Assembly (NCBI RefSeq): GCF_006538745.1
Contig: NZ_BJLR01000041.1
Location: forward strand, 39,081-103,080
Direction of reading: 5' to 3'
From: Cellulomonas cellasea
GTDB taxonomy: Bacteria > Actinomycetota > Actinomycetes > Actinomycetales > Cellulomonadaceae
Length of the DNA stretch: 64,000 bases
Position numbers and translations under genes: made by a program. Positions 35,510-49,724 of the stretch are shown here, piece after piece (position 1 is the first letter of the stretch; each line of letters opens with the position of its first letter). Under the pieces are notes generated by a model. That model was given only the letters and a program-made list of their open reading frames with translations, made no database searches and was not told the origin of the DNA.

Positions 35510-36946
35510 TCAGGCGATGCGGCCCGACGTCGACTCCTCGTCGCCGATCTTGTGCACGACGATCGAGTTCGTCGAGCCGACGACGCCGACGGGCGCGCCC
35601 GCGACGACGACCACGTAGTCACCGAGCTCCGCGAGCCCGTTGGCGCGCAGCGTCGCGTCGACGAGCTTGACCATCGCGTCGGTGCTCTCGACCTGCGAGA
35701 CCTCGTACGTCTGCACGCCCCAGCTCAGCGACAGGACGTTCCGCACCTGCGTCTCCGGCGTGAACGCGAGCAGCGGGATGCCCGAGCGCAGGCGCGACAT
35801 GCGCCGCGCCGAGTCACCCGACTGCGTGAACGTCACGAGGTACTTCACCCCGAGCGTCTCGCCGATCTCGGCGGCGGCACGCGTGATGGCGCCACCGCGC
35901 GTGTGGGGCGTCGAGCCGAGCGGCGCGATGCGCTCACGGCCGAGCTCCTCGGTGTTCTCGATGATCCGCGCCATCGTGCGCACGGCCTCGATCGGGTAGT
36001 CGCCCACGCTGGTCTCGCCCGAGAGCATGACCGCGTCGGCGCCGTCGAGCACCGCGTTGGCGCAGTCCGAGGCCTCGGCGCGCGTCGGGCGCGGGGCCGA
36101 GATCATCGACTCGAGCACCTGCGTCGCGACGATGACCGGCTTCGCCGCGCGGCGGGCCAGCTCGACCGCACGCTTCTGGACGAGCGGGACCTGCTCGAGC
36201 GGGAGCTCGACGCCGAGGTCGCCGCGAGCGACCATGATGCCGTCGAACGCGTCGATGATCTCGACGAGGTTCTCGACGGCCTGCGGCTTCTCGATCTTGG
36301 CGATGACGGGGAGGACGCGGCCCTCCTCCTCCATGATGCGACGGACGTCGTCGTAGTCGGAGGCGTTGCGGACGAACGACAGCGCGATGATGTCGGCGCC
36401 GGTGCGCAGCGCCCACCGCAGGTCGGCCTCGTCCTTGTCGCTCATCGCGGGCACCGACACGGCGACGCCCGGGAGGTTGAGGCCCTTGTTGTTGGAGACC
36501 GGGCCGGCCACCTCGACGCGCGTGACGACGCGGGGGCCGTCGACGTCGGTGATGCGGACGAGCACGCGGCCGTCGTCGATCAGGATCGGGTCGCCGACGC
36601 GCGCGTCGTTCGGCAGGCCCTTGTGGGTCGTGGAGACGAGCTCCTTGGTGCCGGGCACGTCCTCGGTCGTGATGGTGAACGTGTCGCCGACGGCGAGCTC
36701 GTGCTTGCCCTCGGCGAAGCGGCCGAGACGGATCTTGGGGCCCTGGAGGTCGACGAGGACAGCGACCGACCGGCCGGAGGCCTGGGCGGCGGCACGCACG
36801 TTGTCGTACACGCGCTGGTGCACCTCGGTGTCACCGTGGCTCCGGTTCAGCCGGGCCACGTCCATGCCGGCGTCGACCAACGCCTGGATCTGCTCGGGGG
36901 ACTCGGTCGCGGGACCGATGGTGCAGACGATCTTCGCTCTACGCAT
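35510..36946 (-). CDS. pyk: Pyruvate kinase
   Basis: 478 aa. MRRAKIVCTIGPATES is the usual start; TIM barrel with the small B domain inserted (~70-170), catalytic Lys in IAKIEKPQAVENL, Mg-binding MVARGDLGVELP and the TQVLESMI signature, then a C-terminal allosteric domain with SGDSARRMSRLR. It converts PEP and ADP to pyruvate and ATP in glycolysis. No Shine-Dalgarno sequence precedes the ATG; a -10-like TAGGCT ends 6 nt before it, suggesting a leaderless mRNA. Confidence 0.96.
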   Translation of the reverse strand: MRRAKIVCTIGPATESPEQIQALVDAGMDVARLNRSHGDTEVHQRVYDNVRAAAQASGRSVAVLVDLQGPKIRLGRFAEGKHELAVGDTFTITTEDVPGTKELVSTTHKGLPNDARVGDPILIDDGRVLVRITDVDGPRVVTRVEVAGPVSNNKGLNLPGVAVSVPAMSDKDEADLRWALRTGADIIALSFVRNASDYDDVRRIMEEEGRVLPVIAKIEKPQAVENLVEIIDAFDGIMVARGDLGVELPLEQVPLVQKRAVELARRAAKPVIVATQVLESMISAPRPTRAEASDCANAVLDGADAVMLSGETSVGDYPIEAVRTMARIIENTEELGRERIAPLGSTPHTRGGAITRAAAEIGETLGVKYLVTFTQSGDSARRMSRLRSGIPLLAFTPETQVRNVLSLSWGVQTYEVSQVESTDAMVKLVDATLRANGLAELGDYVVVVAGAPVGVVGSTNSIVVHKIGDEESTSGRIA

Positions 36947-36952
36947 GGCTGA

Positions 36953-36958
36953 AGCCTA
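36953..36958 (-). promoter_or_regulatory. -10 box for leaderless pyk mRNA
   Basis: TAGGCT followed 6 nt later by the pyk ATG, so transcription should begin at or next to the start codon. No convincing -35. Confidence 0.5.
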
Positions 36959-37041
36959 GGCCTTTCCTTCGGGACAGGGTGTGGACCGAACGTCCCGCCG
37001 CCCCGGACGGAGCAGCGGTAGCGACGACGGTCGCGGAGGGG

Positions 37042-38514
37042 TCAGGGGCGGAGCGCCACCGTGCTCGCGGTGACGGGTGCGGGGAGGTCGGTGCTCCCCG
37101 AGAGGTAGGCGTCGACCGCGGCGGCCGCGGCGCGGCCCTCGGCGATCGCCCACACGATGAGCGACTGGCCGCGGCCCGCGTCGCCGGCGACGAAGACGCC
37201 CGGGACGTCGGTCGCGAAGTCCTCGGACCGGGTGACGACGCCGCGCGGGGTCAGCGTGACCCCGAGCTGGTCGAGCAGCGGCCCCTGCTCCGGGCCGGTG
37301 AAGCCCATCGCGAGGAGCACGAGCTGGGCCGGGACCTCGCGCTCGGTGCCCTCGACGGGCCCGAAGCGCCCGTCGACGAGCTCGACGTCGACGAGCCGGA
37401 TCGCCCGCACGTCGCCGTCCTCGTCGCCCACGAGCTCCTGGGTGCTGACGGCGTAGACGCGCTCGCCGCCCTCCTCGTGCGCGCTCGCGACCCGGTACAG
37501 CATCGGGTACGTCGGCCAGGGCTGGGCCTCGGGGCGCTCGTGCGGGGGCCGCGGCATGATCTCGAGCTGGGTCACGGAGCGGGCGCCCTGGCGGATCGCG
37601 GTGCCGACGCAGTCCGCGCCGGTGTCGCCGCCACCGATCACGATGACGTCCTTGTCCGTCGCCAGGACCTGGCCCTCGACGGTGTCGCCGACGGCGGCCC
37701 GGTTGGCGGGCGGCAGGTACTCCATGGCCTGCAGCACCCCGCCGAGCGCGCGGCCGGGGACGGGCAGGTCGCGCGGCGTCGTCGAGCCGACCGCGAGCAC
37801 GACCGCGTCGTAGCTCTCACGCAGCTCGGTGCCGGTGACGTCCACGCCTACTTCGACGCCCGGGCGGAACCGGGTGCCCTCGGCCTCCATCTGCGCGAGC
37901 CGCCGGTCGACGTGCTTCTTCTCCATCTTGAACTCGGGGATCCCGTAGCGCAGGAGCCCGCCGATCCGGTCGGCGCGCTCGTACACCGCGACGGTGTGCC
38001 CGGCCCGGGTCAGCTGCTGCGCGGCCGCGAGGCCCGCCGGGCCCGAGCCGACGACCGCGACGGTCTTGCCCGTGAGCCACTGCGGGACCTGCGGGGTCAC
38101 GTACCCGCGGTCGTACGCCTCGTCGGCGATCGCGACCTCGATGTTCTTGATCGTCACGGCCGGCTGGTTGATGCCGAGCACGCAGCTCGACTCGCACGGC
38201 GCCGGGCACAGGCGGCCGGTGAAGTCGGGGAAGTTGTTCGTCGCGTGCAGGCGCTCCGCGGCCTCCTCCCACCGCCCGCGCCAGACCAGGTCGTTCCAGT
38301 CCGGCACGAGGTTCCCGAGCGGGCAGCCGTTGTGGCAGAACGGGACCCCGCAGTCCATGCAGCGACCCGCCTGGCGGTGCAGCATCCCGAGGTCCTCCGG
38401 GTCGCCCGCGCGGTGCTCGTGCACCTCCGCCCAGTCGAGGATGCGCACCGGCACCGGCCGGTTCGCCGGGAGCTCGCGCTCGCGCGTCTTCAGGAAGCCG
38501 CGGGGATCAGCCAC
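37042..38514 (-). CDS. gltD: Glutamate synthase small subunit, second paralogue
   Basis: 490 aa from GTG 38514, with GGAGG 7 nt upstream. An N-terminal Fer4-type region carries [19 protein letters not shown] and CPAPCESSC (4Fe-4S ligands), followed by FAD site [15 protein letters not shown], the NADPH site VIGGGDTGADCVG, and C-terminal [18 protein letters not shown]. It passes electrons from NADPH to GltB. A close relative of the gene at 38752-40242, from which it differs most in the C-terminal third. It is separated from that gene by 237 nt with its own probable promoter, so independent expression is likely. Confidence 0.92.
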   Translation of the reverse strand: MADPRGFLKTRERELPANRPVPVRILDWAEVHEHRAGDPEDLGMLHRQAGRCMDCGVPFCHNGCPLGNLVPDWNDLVWRGRWEEAAERLHATNNFPDFTGRLCPAPCESSCVLGINQPAVTIKNIEVAIADEAYDRGYVTPQVPQWLTGKTVAVVGSGPAGLAAAQQLTRAGHTVAVYERADRIGGLLRYGIPEFKMEKKHVDRRLAQMEAEGTRFRPGVEVGVDVTGTELRESYDAVVLAVGSTTPRDLPVPGRALGGVLQAMEYLPPANRAAVGDTVEGQVLATDKDVIVIGGGDTGADCVGTAIRQGARSVTQLEIMPRPPHERPEAQPWPTYPMLYRVASAHEEGGERVYAVSTQELVGDEDGDVRAIRLVDVELVDGRFGPVEGTEREVPAQLVLLAMGFTGPEQGPLLDQLGVTLTPRGVVTRSEDFATDVPGVFVAGDAGRGQSLIVWAIAEGRAAAAAVDAYLSGSTDLPAPVTASTVALRP

Positions 38515-38662
38515 GGGTGCACCTCCACAGGTCGGGTCCCCGCACGCCGCACGGCGCCGTCGCCGCGCTCGGGCGCCGCGCGCAGGCCGACGGCCCGGGC
38601 GCACGCGTGGACGGTTCAGGGGTCACGCAGGCGCGCGTCGCCGGGCGGCGGTCAGCGCGCAT
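38507..38662 (-). CDS. Candidate leaderless 51-aa upstream frame before the second gltD
   Basis: ATG 38662 follows a -10-like TAGGTT by 5 nt and has no RBS, the same arrangement as pyk. It reads MRADRRPATRACVTPEP and continues Arg/Pro/Ala-rich with five Cys, ending LWRCTRG; its TGA falls inside the first codons of gltD (8-nt overlap), and the gltD RBS lies within it. It could be a regulatory leader that couples or represses gltD translation, or a chance open frame in GC-rich DNA. Protein-level function is not claimed. Confidence 0.4.
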   Translation of the reverse strand: MRADRRPATRACVTPEPSTRAPGPSACARRPSAATAPCGVRGPDLWRCTRG

Positions 38663-38667
38663 CGGGA

Positions 38668-38673
38668 AACCTA
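38668..38673 (-). promoter_or_regulatory. Candidate -10 for the second gltD
   Basis: TAGGTT, preceded by GAAGGGCC, resembles the pyk element (GGCC-TAGGCT), and lies ~155 nt upstream of the gltD GTG. Prediction from pattern and from the resemblance to the pyk upstream region. Confidence 0.4.
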
Positions 38674-38751
38674 GGCCCTTCGTGGGGTACGGGATGGGGA
38701 CCGACGTCCCGGGCCCGCTCCGTGAGCACCGCGGCGACGTGGACGGGTGCT

Positions 38752-40234
38752 CTAGGGACGCAGCGCCACCGTGCCCGCGGTGACCGGCGCATGGAGCTCC
38801 GTGCCGCCCGAGAGGAACCGGTCGACCGCTGCGGCCGCGGCACGCCCCTCCGCGATGGCCCAGACGATCAGGGACTGCCCCCGGCCGGCGTCGCCGGCCA
38901 CGAAGACCCCCGGGACCGACGTCGCGAAGTCGTCCGTGCGCTGCACGAGCCCGCGGGAGGTGAGCTCGGTCCCGGCCTGCCCGACGAGCGTCTCGGTCTC
39001 GGGCCCCGTGAAGCCCATCGCGATGAGCACGAGGTCGGCCGGGATGTCCCGCTCCGTGCCGGACGCGGGGACGCGGCGGCCGTCGGGCAGGTACTCGGTC
39101 GTCGCGAGGCGCAGCCCGCGCACGTGACCCGCGTCGTCGCCCTCGCCGCCCACGAACGCGACGGTCGAGGCCAGGTAGGTGCGCTCGCCGCCCTCCTCGT
39201 GGGAGCTCGAGACCTCGAAGACCAGCGGGTCCGTCGGCCACGGCTGGTTCTCGGGGCGCTCCGTGGGCGGCTGCTTGCCGATCGCGAGCGTCGTGACCGA
39301 CGCGGCGCCCTGGCGCAGCGCGGTGCCGAGGCAGTCCGAGCCGGTGTCGCCGCCGCCGATGATCACGACGTGCTTGCCGGTCGCCGTGATCTGGTCGACG
39401 ACCTCCTTGCCCGCGACCACGGCGTTCGCCTGGTGCAGGTAGTCCATCGCGACGTGCACGCCCTCGAGCTCGCGACCGGGCAGGGGCAGCTCGCGCGGGA
39501 CCGTCGCGCCGGTCGCGACGACGATCGCGTCGAACCGGCTGTGCAGCTGGTCCCACGTGATGTCGCGGCCGATCTCGACGCCCGGGCGGAACCGGGTCCC
39601 CTCGGCCTTCATCTGCTTGAGGCGCCGGTCGATGTGGTGCTTCTCGAGCTTGAAGTCGGGGACGCCGTAGCGCAGGAGCCCGCCGATCTCGTCGTCGCGC
39701 TCGTACACGGCGACCGTGTAGCCGGCGCGCGTGAGCTGCTGCGCGGCGGCGAGCCCGGCGGGGCCCGAGCCGACGACGGCGACCGTGAAGCCCGTGAGCC
39801 GCTGGGGCACCTGCGGCGTCACGAAGCCGCGGTCGAACGCCTCGTCGATGATCGAGACCTCGACGTTCTTGATCGTGACCGGCGGCTGGTTGATGCCGAG
39901 CACGCAGCTCGACTCGCACGGCGCCGGGCAGATGCGCCCCGTGAACTCCGGGAAGTTGTTCGTCGCGTGCAGGCGCTCGGACGCGTCGGCCCACTGGCCG
40001 CGCCACACGAGGTCGTTCCACTCGGGGATCAGGTTCCCGAGCGGGCAGCCGTTGTGGCAGAACGGGATGCCGCAGTCCATGCAGCGACCCGCCTGGCGGT
40101 GCAGCATCGCCTCGTCGACGGCGGTGCCGTCGGCGGTGCGGTGCTCGTGCACCTCGCGCCAGTCCATGAGCCGGACGGGGACCGGGCGGCTCGGCGGGAG
40201 CTCGCGGTCCCGGGTCTTGAGGAAGCCTCGCTGG

Positions 40235-40242
<8 letters not shown>
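38752..40242 (-). CDS. gltD: Glutamate synthase small subunit, gltB-linked paralogue
   Basis: 496 aa from GTG 40242, overlapping the gltB stop by 8 nt with GGAGG upstream, so it is translated from the gltB message. Same architecture as the neighbour: 4Fe-4S motifs [19 protein letters not shown] and [34 protein letters not shown] and [19 protein letters not shown]-oxidising subunit of glutamate synthase, feeding electrons through its clusters to GltB. Because of the coupling, this copy is the probable stoichiometric partner. Confidence 0.95.
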
Positions 40243-44806
<4,564 letters not shown>

Positions 44807-44891
44807 CAGTACCGTCCTCACGAACCCCGAGACCGGGGTGTAGCACGAACATGGGGGAAACGTGGGACGTCGTTGGCCCAAACGCGTGGCG

Positions 44892-44897
44892 ACGATA
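44892..44897 (-). promoter_or_regulatory. Candidate -10 of gltB
   Basis: TATCGT on the minus strand, 85 nt before the gltB start. The CRP-like palindrome is centred roughly 53 bp upstream of the start point this would imply. The -35 is poor, which fits an activator-dependent promoter. Confidence 0.35.
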
Positions 44898-44930
44898 CCC
44901 GCCGCTTTCCCAGGCGGACTCGTCGCGCAG

Positions 44931-44946
44931 TGTGAGGTGGCTCACA
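44931..44946. promoter_or_regulatory. CRP/GlxR-type palindrome upstream of gltB
   Basis: TGTGA-GGTGGC-TCACA matches the CRP/FNR-family consensus TGTGA-N6-TCACA exactly in both half sites; actinobacterial GlxR/Crp use the same consensus. It lies in the gap between the lgt stop and the gltB start, so gltB is the only likely target. Confidence 0.6.
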
Positions 44947-44959
44947 CACCGGACCGCGG

Positions 44960-45859
44960 TCAGCGGTCGGTCTGCGGTGAGCTCTCCTCGTGCTCCTGCG
45001 GCGCCGGTGGATCCAGCAGGAGAGTCGTCTCGCGTCCGGGATGCCGGCGTCCGACCACGACGAACGCTACCAGCGCCCCGAGGCCCACGATGATCGACGT
45101 CCAGACGTTGAGGCGGAACGGTCCGATCGTCTCGGCGGGGTCGATGCGCAGCAGCTCGATCCAGAGCCGTCCTGCCGTGTAGAGGACGACGTAGAGCCAG
45201 AATACGCGACCGTGACCGAGCCTCAGACGCCGGTCCAGCACGACGAGCACCGCCGCCGCGCCGAGGTTCCACAGCAGCTCGTACAGGAACGTCGGGTGGA
45301 ACAGCGTGCCGGACTCGTACCCGGCCGGGAGGTGCAGGTCGTCGATCTGCAGGCCCCACGGCAGCGTCGTCGGGCCGCCGAACAGCTCCTGGTTGAACCA
45401 GTTCCCGAGCCGGCCGACCGCCTGCGCGACGAGCAGCCCGGGCGCGAGGGCGTCCGCGAACGGCGCGAGGCGCACGCCCTGGCGGCGGCACCCGATCCAC
45501 GCACCGACGGCGCCGAGCGCGACCGCGCCCCAGATCCCGAGGCCGCCCTCCCAGATCGCGAGAGCGCGCCACGGGTCGCCGCCGGGCCCGAAGTACGCGT
45601 CCGGCGAGCTCAGCACGTGATAGACCCGGCCGCCCACGATGCCGAACGGCACCGCCCAGAACGCGATCTCCAGGACGTCGTCCGGCGCGCCGCCGCGCTC
45701 CGCCCAGCGCCGCCGGGTGATGAGGACGGCGGCGACGATGCCCGCGAGGATCGCGAGCGCGTACGCGCGCAGCGGGAAGGGGCCCAGGTACCAGACGGAC
45801 TCGGGCGGGCTCGGGATCGACGCAGGGATCGCGGCGAGCACCGACGCGACCGAGGTCAC
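44960..45859 (-). CDS. lgt: Prolipoprotein diacylglyceryl transferase
   Basis: 299 aa from GTG 45859, overlapping trpA by 4 nt. About seven membrane helices; the Lgt signature GRLGNWFNQELFGGP (~140-155), preceded by GGRVYHVLSSP and followed by LYELLWNLG. The tail is polar and acidic. It moves diacylglycerol from phosphatidylglycerol to the lipobox Cys of prolipoproteins such as the sugar-binding and FKBP lipoproteins here. Placement after trpA is a common actinobacterial arrangement. Confidence 0.95.
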   Translation of the reverse strand: MTSVASVLAAIPASIPSPPESVWYLGPFPLRAYALAILAGIVAAVLITRRRWAERGGAPDDVLEIAFWAVPFGIVGGRVYHVLSSPDAYFGPGGDPWRALAIWEGGLGIWGAVALGAVGAWIGCRRQGVRLAPFADALAPGLLVAQAVGRLGNWFNQELFGGPTTLPWGLQIDDLHLPAGYESGTLFHPTFLYELLWNLGAAAVLVVLDRRLRLGHGRVFWLYVVLYTAGRLWIELLRIDPAETIGPFRLNVWTSIIVGLGALVAFVVVGRRHPGRETTLLLDPPAPQEHEESSPQTDR

Positions 45860-46692
45860 GCGCGCGCCCCGCGCACCCCGGCTGCGATCGTCGAGGTGGC
45901 CGCGGCGAGCGCGTCGAGACCGGACGTGAGGTCGGCTGCCTCGACGAGCGGGCGCACGAAGGCCGACCCGACGATCACCCCGTCGGCGTAGCGGGCGACC
46001 TCGGCGGCCTGCTCCGCGGTCGAGACGCCGAGGCCGACGCACACGCGCTCGGCGCCCGCGGCGCGGGTGTCCGCGACGAGCCGCTCGGCCTGCGAGCCGA
46101 CGCTCGCCCGGACGCCCGTGACGCCCATGGTCGACGCCGCGTACACGAAGCCGCGCGACGCGGCGACGGTCGAGACGAGCCGCTCGGGCGTCGAGCTCGG
46201 GGCGACGAGGAACACGCGGTCCAGGTCGTGCGCCTGCGACGCCGCCATCCAGTCGGCCGCCTCGTCGGGGATCAGGTCGGGCGTGATGAGCCCGGCTCCC
46301 CCGGCGGACGCGAGGTCCCGGGCGAACGCCTCGACGCCGTAGCGCAGCACGAGGTTCCAGTACGTCATGACGAGCACCGGTGCGCCGCGACCCGCGACCT
46401 GCTCGAGCGCGTGCAGCGTGTCCGTCACGCGCGTCCCGTGCGCGAGCGCGTGGCCGACGGCCTGCTGGATCAGCGGGCCGTCGAGCACCGGGTCGGTGTA
46501 CGGCATGCCGAGCTCGATGACGTCAGCGCCCGCGTCGATCAGCGTGCGCACGGCCTCGACCGAGCCGGGCACGTCGGGGTAGCCGACCGGCAGGTACCCG
46601 ATCAGCGCGGCCCGCCCCGGCGTCTCGGATGTGCCGGCGGCGAGCTCCGCGAGGCGCGGGGCCGTCGTCGCACGGACGGTGGTCTCGCTCAC
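45856..46692 (-). CDS. trpA: Tryptophan synthase alpha chain
   Basis: 278 aa; GTG 46692 overlaps trpB by 4 nt. TIM barrel with [10 protein letters not shown], catalytic Glu in [16 protein letters not shown], and phosphate-binding [20 protein letters not shown] then VGSAF. It cleaves indole-3-glycerol phosphate to indole, which passes through a tunnel to TrpB. Confidence 0.96.
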   Translation of the reverse strand: MSETTVRATTAPRLAELAAGTSETPGRAALIGYLPVGYPDVPGSVEAVRTLIDAGADVIELGMPYTDPVLDGPLIQQAVGHALAHGTRVTDTLHALEQVAGRGAPVLVMTYWNLVLRYGVEAFARDLASAGGAGLITPDLIPDEAADWMAASQAHDLDRVFLVAPSSTPERLVSTVAASRGFVYAASTMGVTGVRASVGSQAERLVADTRAAGAERVCVGLGVSTAEQAAEVARYADGVIVGSAFVRPLVEAADLTSGLDALAAATSTIAAGVRGARA

Positions 46693-48044
46693 GGCGCCAG
46701 CCCTCCCCTGCCCTCGTTCAGTGCCTGGTCCTTGCCCGAGTAGCCCGACGCCGTCGTGTCGTCGAGCAGGCCGAACCAGCGCGCCGCGGTCGCGACGTCC
46801 TTGTCCCCGCGGCCCGACAGGTTGATCAGGATCACCGGGTCGGCGCCGTCCGGCACGTCCCACCTACGGGCCTCCTGGCCGAGCTTGATCGCCCCGGCCA
46901 GGGCGTGCGCCGACTCGATCGCGGGGATGATCCCCTCGGTCCGGCACAGCACCCGGAACGCGTCCATCGCCTCGACGTCGGTCACGGGGCGGTACTCGGC
47001 GCGGCCGATGTCGTGCAGCCACGAGTGCTCGGGGCCGACGCTCGGGTAGTCGAGCCCCGCGGAGATCGAGTGGCTCGGCAGCGTCTGGCCGTCCTCGTCC
47101 TGCAGGAGGTAGGACTTCGCGCCGTGCAGCACGCCCGGCACACCGCCGTTGAACCGCGACGCGTGCCGGCCGGAGTCGACGCCCTCGCCGCCCGCCTCGA
47201 AGCCGAACAGGCGCACGTCCGCGTCGTCGAGGAACGCGTTGAAGATGCCCATCGCGTTCGAGCCGCCGCCCACGCACGCCGCGACGGCGTCGGGCAGCCG
47301 GCCGATCTCCTCGGCGAGCTGGAGCTTGGCCTCCTCGCCGATGACCTTGTGGAAGTCGCGCACCATCTCGGGGAACGGGTGCGGACCGGTCACGGTGCCG
47401 AGCAGGTAGTGGGTCGTCTCGACGTTGGCCACCCAGTCGCGCAGGGCCTCGTTGATCGCGTCCTTGAGCGTGCGGGCACCGATCGTCACGGGGACGACCT
47501 CGGCGCCGAGCAGGCGCATCCGCGCGACGTTGAGGGCCTGGCGCTGCGTGTCCTCCTCGCCCATGTACACCGTGCACTCGAGGTCCATGAGCGCGGCGGC
47601 CGTCGCCGTGGCGACGCCGTGCTGGCCCGCGCCCGTCTCGGCGATCACGCGCGTCTTGCCCATGCGCTTGACCAGCAGCGCCTGCCCGAGCACGTTGTTG
47701 ATCTTGTGCGAACCGGTGTGGTTGAGGTCCTCGCGCTTGAGGAAGACCCGGACGCCCTCGCCGACGTGCCGGGCGAACCGGGGGACCTCGGTCAGCGGGC
47801 TCGGGCGGCCCGTGTACGTCTTGTGCAGGCGCGCGAGCTCGGCGCCGAACGCGGGGTCCGCGAGCGCCTTGTGGTACGCCGTGTCGAGCTCGTCGAGCGC
47901 CGCGATCAGCGCCTCCGGGACGAACCGGCCGCCGAAGTCGCCGAAGTACGGTCCCTGGTGCGTGCTGAGCGGGCCGGCGATCGCCATGGCCTCGCGCAGC
48001 GCCTGCGCCGCGCCACCCTCCGGCAGCCCCGGGCGCCCGGTCAC
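46689..48044 (-). CDS. trpB: Tryptophan synthase beta chain
   Basis: 451 aa from GTG 48044, overlapping trpC by 4 nt. The fold is PLP type [14 protein letters not shown] at the start, the PLP Lys114 in [26 protein letters not shown], and the phosphate-binding [10 protein letters not shown]. It joins indole with serine to yield tryptophan. The C-terminus after ~400 extends slightly beyond that of E. coli TrpB. Confidence 0.96.
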   Translation of the reverse strand: MTGRPGLPEGGAAQALREAMAIAGPLSTHQGPYFGDFGGRFVPEALIAALDELDTAYHKALADPAFGAELARLHKTYTGRPSPLTEVPRFARHVGEGVRVFLKREDLNHTGSHKINNVLGQALLVKRMGKTRVIAETGAGQHGVATATAAALMDLECTVYMGEEDTQRQALNVARMRLLGAEVVPVTIGARTLKDAINEALRDWVANVETTHYLLGTVTGPHPFPEMVRDFHKVIGEEAKLQLAEEIGRLPDAVAACVGGGSNAMGIFNAFLDDADVRLFGFEAGGEGVDSGRHASRFNGGVPGVLHGAKSYLLQDEDGQTLPSHSISAGLDYPSVGPEHSWLHDIGRAEYRPVTDVEAMDAFRVLCRTEGIIPAIESAHALAGAIKLGQEARRWDVPDGADPVILINLSGRGDKDVATAARWFGLLDDTTASGYSGKDQALNEGRGGLAP

Positions 48045-48853
48045 TGGCGCACCGCCCGCAGCGAGGGGTGCGACCCGGCGGCGACGAGGTCGGCGACCGA
48101 CTCGCGCGGCGCGTCGTCGGTCACCAGGGCCTCGCCCACCAGCACCGAGTCAGCGCCGGCGCGCGCGTAGTCCATGACGTCGTGCGGGCCGCGCACGCCC
48201 GACTCGGCGATCTTGACGATGCCGGCCGGGATCGAGGGGGCGACGCGCGCGAACGTGCCGCGGTCGACGTCGAGGGTCTTGAGGTCACGGGAGTTCACAC
48301 CGATGATCTTCGCCCCCGCGTCGACGGCGCGCGCGACCTCCTCGGCGTCGTGCACCTCGACCAGGGCCGTCATGCCGAGGGAGTGCACGCGCTCGACGAG
48401 CGACTCGAGCACCGTCTGCTCGAGCGCCGCGACGATGAGCAGGACGAGGTCGGCGCCGTGCGCGCGCGCCTCCCACACCTGGTACGGCGTGACGACGAAG
48501 TCCTTGCGCAGCACCGGGATGTCGACGGCGGCACGCACCGAGTCGAGGTCCGCGAGCGTGCCGTTGAACCGCCGCTGCTCGGTGAGCACCGAGATGACGG
48601 ACGCGCCGCCCTTCTCGTACTCCGCCGCGAGCTTCGCGGGGTCCGCGATCGACGCCAGCGCGCCCTTGCTCGGGCTCGAGCGCTTCACCTCGGCGATCAC
48701 GGTGACCGCGTCGGCGACGCGCAGCCGGTTCACGCACGCCTTGGCCTCGGGGGCACGCGCCGCGCGCTCCTTGAGTGCGGCCAGGGGCGTCGCGGCCTCG
48801 CGCTGGGCGAGGTCCTCCCGGACGCCGGCGACGATGTCGTCGAGCACGGTCAT
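48041..48853 (-). CDS. trpC: Indole-3-glycerol phosphate synthase
   Basis: 270 aa from ATG 48853. TIM barrel with [12 protein letters not shown] (catalytic Lys), [38 protein letters not shown] and [12 protein letters not shown]. It is monofunctional: no TrpF domain is fused. It closes the indole ring from CdRP. First of the overlapping trpC-trpB-trpA-lgt run. Confidence 0.96.
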   Translation of the reverse strand: MTVLDDIVAGVREDLAQREAATPLAALKERAARAPEAKACVNRLRVADAVTVIAEVKRSSPSKGALASIADPAKLAAEYEKGGASVISVLTEQRRFNGTLADLDSVRAAVDIPVLRKDFVVTPYQVWEARAHGADLVLLIVAALEQTVLESLVERVHSLGMTALVEVHDAEEVARAVDAGAKIIGVNSRDLKTLDVDRGTFARVAPSIPAGIVKIAESGVRGPHDVMDYARAGADSVLVGEALVTDDAPRESVADLVAAGSHPSLRAVRQ

Positions 48854-48982
48854 CGTCTCGTCACCTTCCCTCGAGCCTCGTCGCCGGGGCGACCGGTGGT
48901 CTTGGGCTCATCGTAGAGGGGCACACGGGACGAAAGGACCACGCGCCAGGTCGTGGGACCGTGCGGGGCCGTACCCGGTCCC

Positions 48983-49642
48983 TCAGTACCCGGTCCCGTT
49001 CGAAAGGAAGGACAGCCCGAGGACCCCCGCGACGCCCACCACGTAGAGGACGACGAAGCCGAGGGCGACCACACCGAGCGCGATCGAGATCCACCCGAGC
49101 ACGATCCCCGCCTGCGCCATGCCGAGGTTGTTCGCCTCGCCCGCCGCGACCGCGCGCTTGGCGTTGTTGCCGAGGATGACCGCCGGGATGCCCGTGACGA
49201 ACACGCAGCCCACGACGATGCCGACGATCCCGAGCACGAGCGACCAGACCCCGAGCTGGTTCTTCGGGTACACGTACGCCGGCGCGTACGGCTGGCCGGG
49301 GTACGGCTGACCGGGGTACGGCTGACCGGGGTAGGGCTGACCCGCGTAGGGCTGGCCCTGCGCGTACTGCCGTGCGTACGGCTGGGCCGCGGGCTGCGCG
49401 GCGCCGGGCTGGCCCTGGGCGTACGGCTGAGCGACGGGCGGCTCGCCTGCGGCCGCCTGGCCGGGCGCAGCGGAGGCCGGTGCCGGTGCGCCGGACGCCG
49501 TCTCGGTGCCGCGGGGCTTCGTGAGGTCGATCGGCGCGTGCCCGGCGGCGGGCGGTGTCCCCGTGCCGTCGGGCGTCGGTGCCGACCGGCCGTCGCGCGC
49601 CGTCGCGGGGTCCTGCGGCGTCGGGTCGCCGGGCGTGGTCAT
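48983..49642 (-). CDS. DUF4190 membrane protein with QPYPG repeats
   Basis: 219 aa. The N-terminal ~125 residues are Pro/Ala/Gln-rich and cytosolic, ending in tandem pentapeptides (QPYPG and variants) encoded by 15-bp DNA repeats. Two or three hydrophobic helices follow (LGVWSLVLGIVGIVVGCVFVTGIPAVILG; then the AQAGIVLGWISIALGVVAL region) linked by AKRAVAAGEANNLGM. This is the DUF4190 arrangement of actinobacteria; function unknown. It lies upstream of trpC in the his/trp block and is homologous to the gene at 50267-50734. Confidence 0.82.
   Translation of the reverse strand: MTTPGDPTPQDPATARDGRSAPTPDGTGTPPAAGHAPIDLTKPRGTETASGAPAPASAAPGQAAAGEPPVAQPYAQGQPGAAQPAAQPYARQYAQGQPYAGQPYPGQPYPGQPYPGQPYAPAYVYPKNQLGVWSLVLGIVGIVVGCVFVTGIPAVILGNNAKRAVAAGEANNLGMAQAGIVLGWISIALGVVALGFVVLYVVGVAGVLGLSFLSNGTGY
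49291..49350. repeat. Four tandem 15-bp units within the DUF4190 gene
   Basis: GCTGACCGGGGTACG and near copies at 49291, 49306, 49321 and 49336 encode QPYPG/QPYAG pentapeptides on the minus strand. The unit length keeps the frame, so copy number can change by slippage without disrupting the gene. Confidence 0.85.
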
Positions 49643-49724
49643 CTCGGGGTCCTCACGGTCGTCGGAGCGGTGCGCGCGAGTGTATCGACGCGGAGCCCTG
49701 CCGGTGAGCCGCTCGGGCTCCGCC

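Noticed and set aside
49291..49350. CRISPR-like short tandem repeat
   Set aside because: Units are directly adjacent with no spacers and encode QPYPG pentapeptides in frame.
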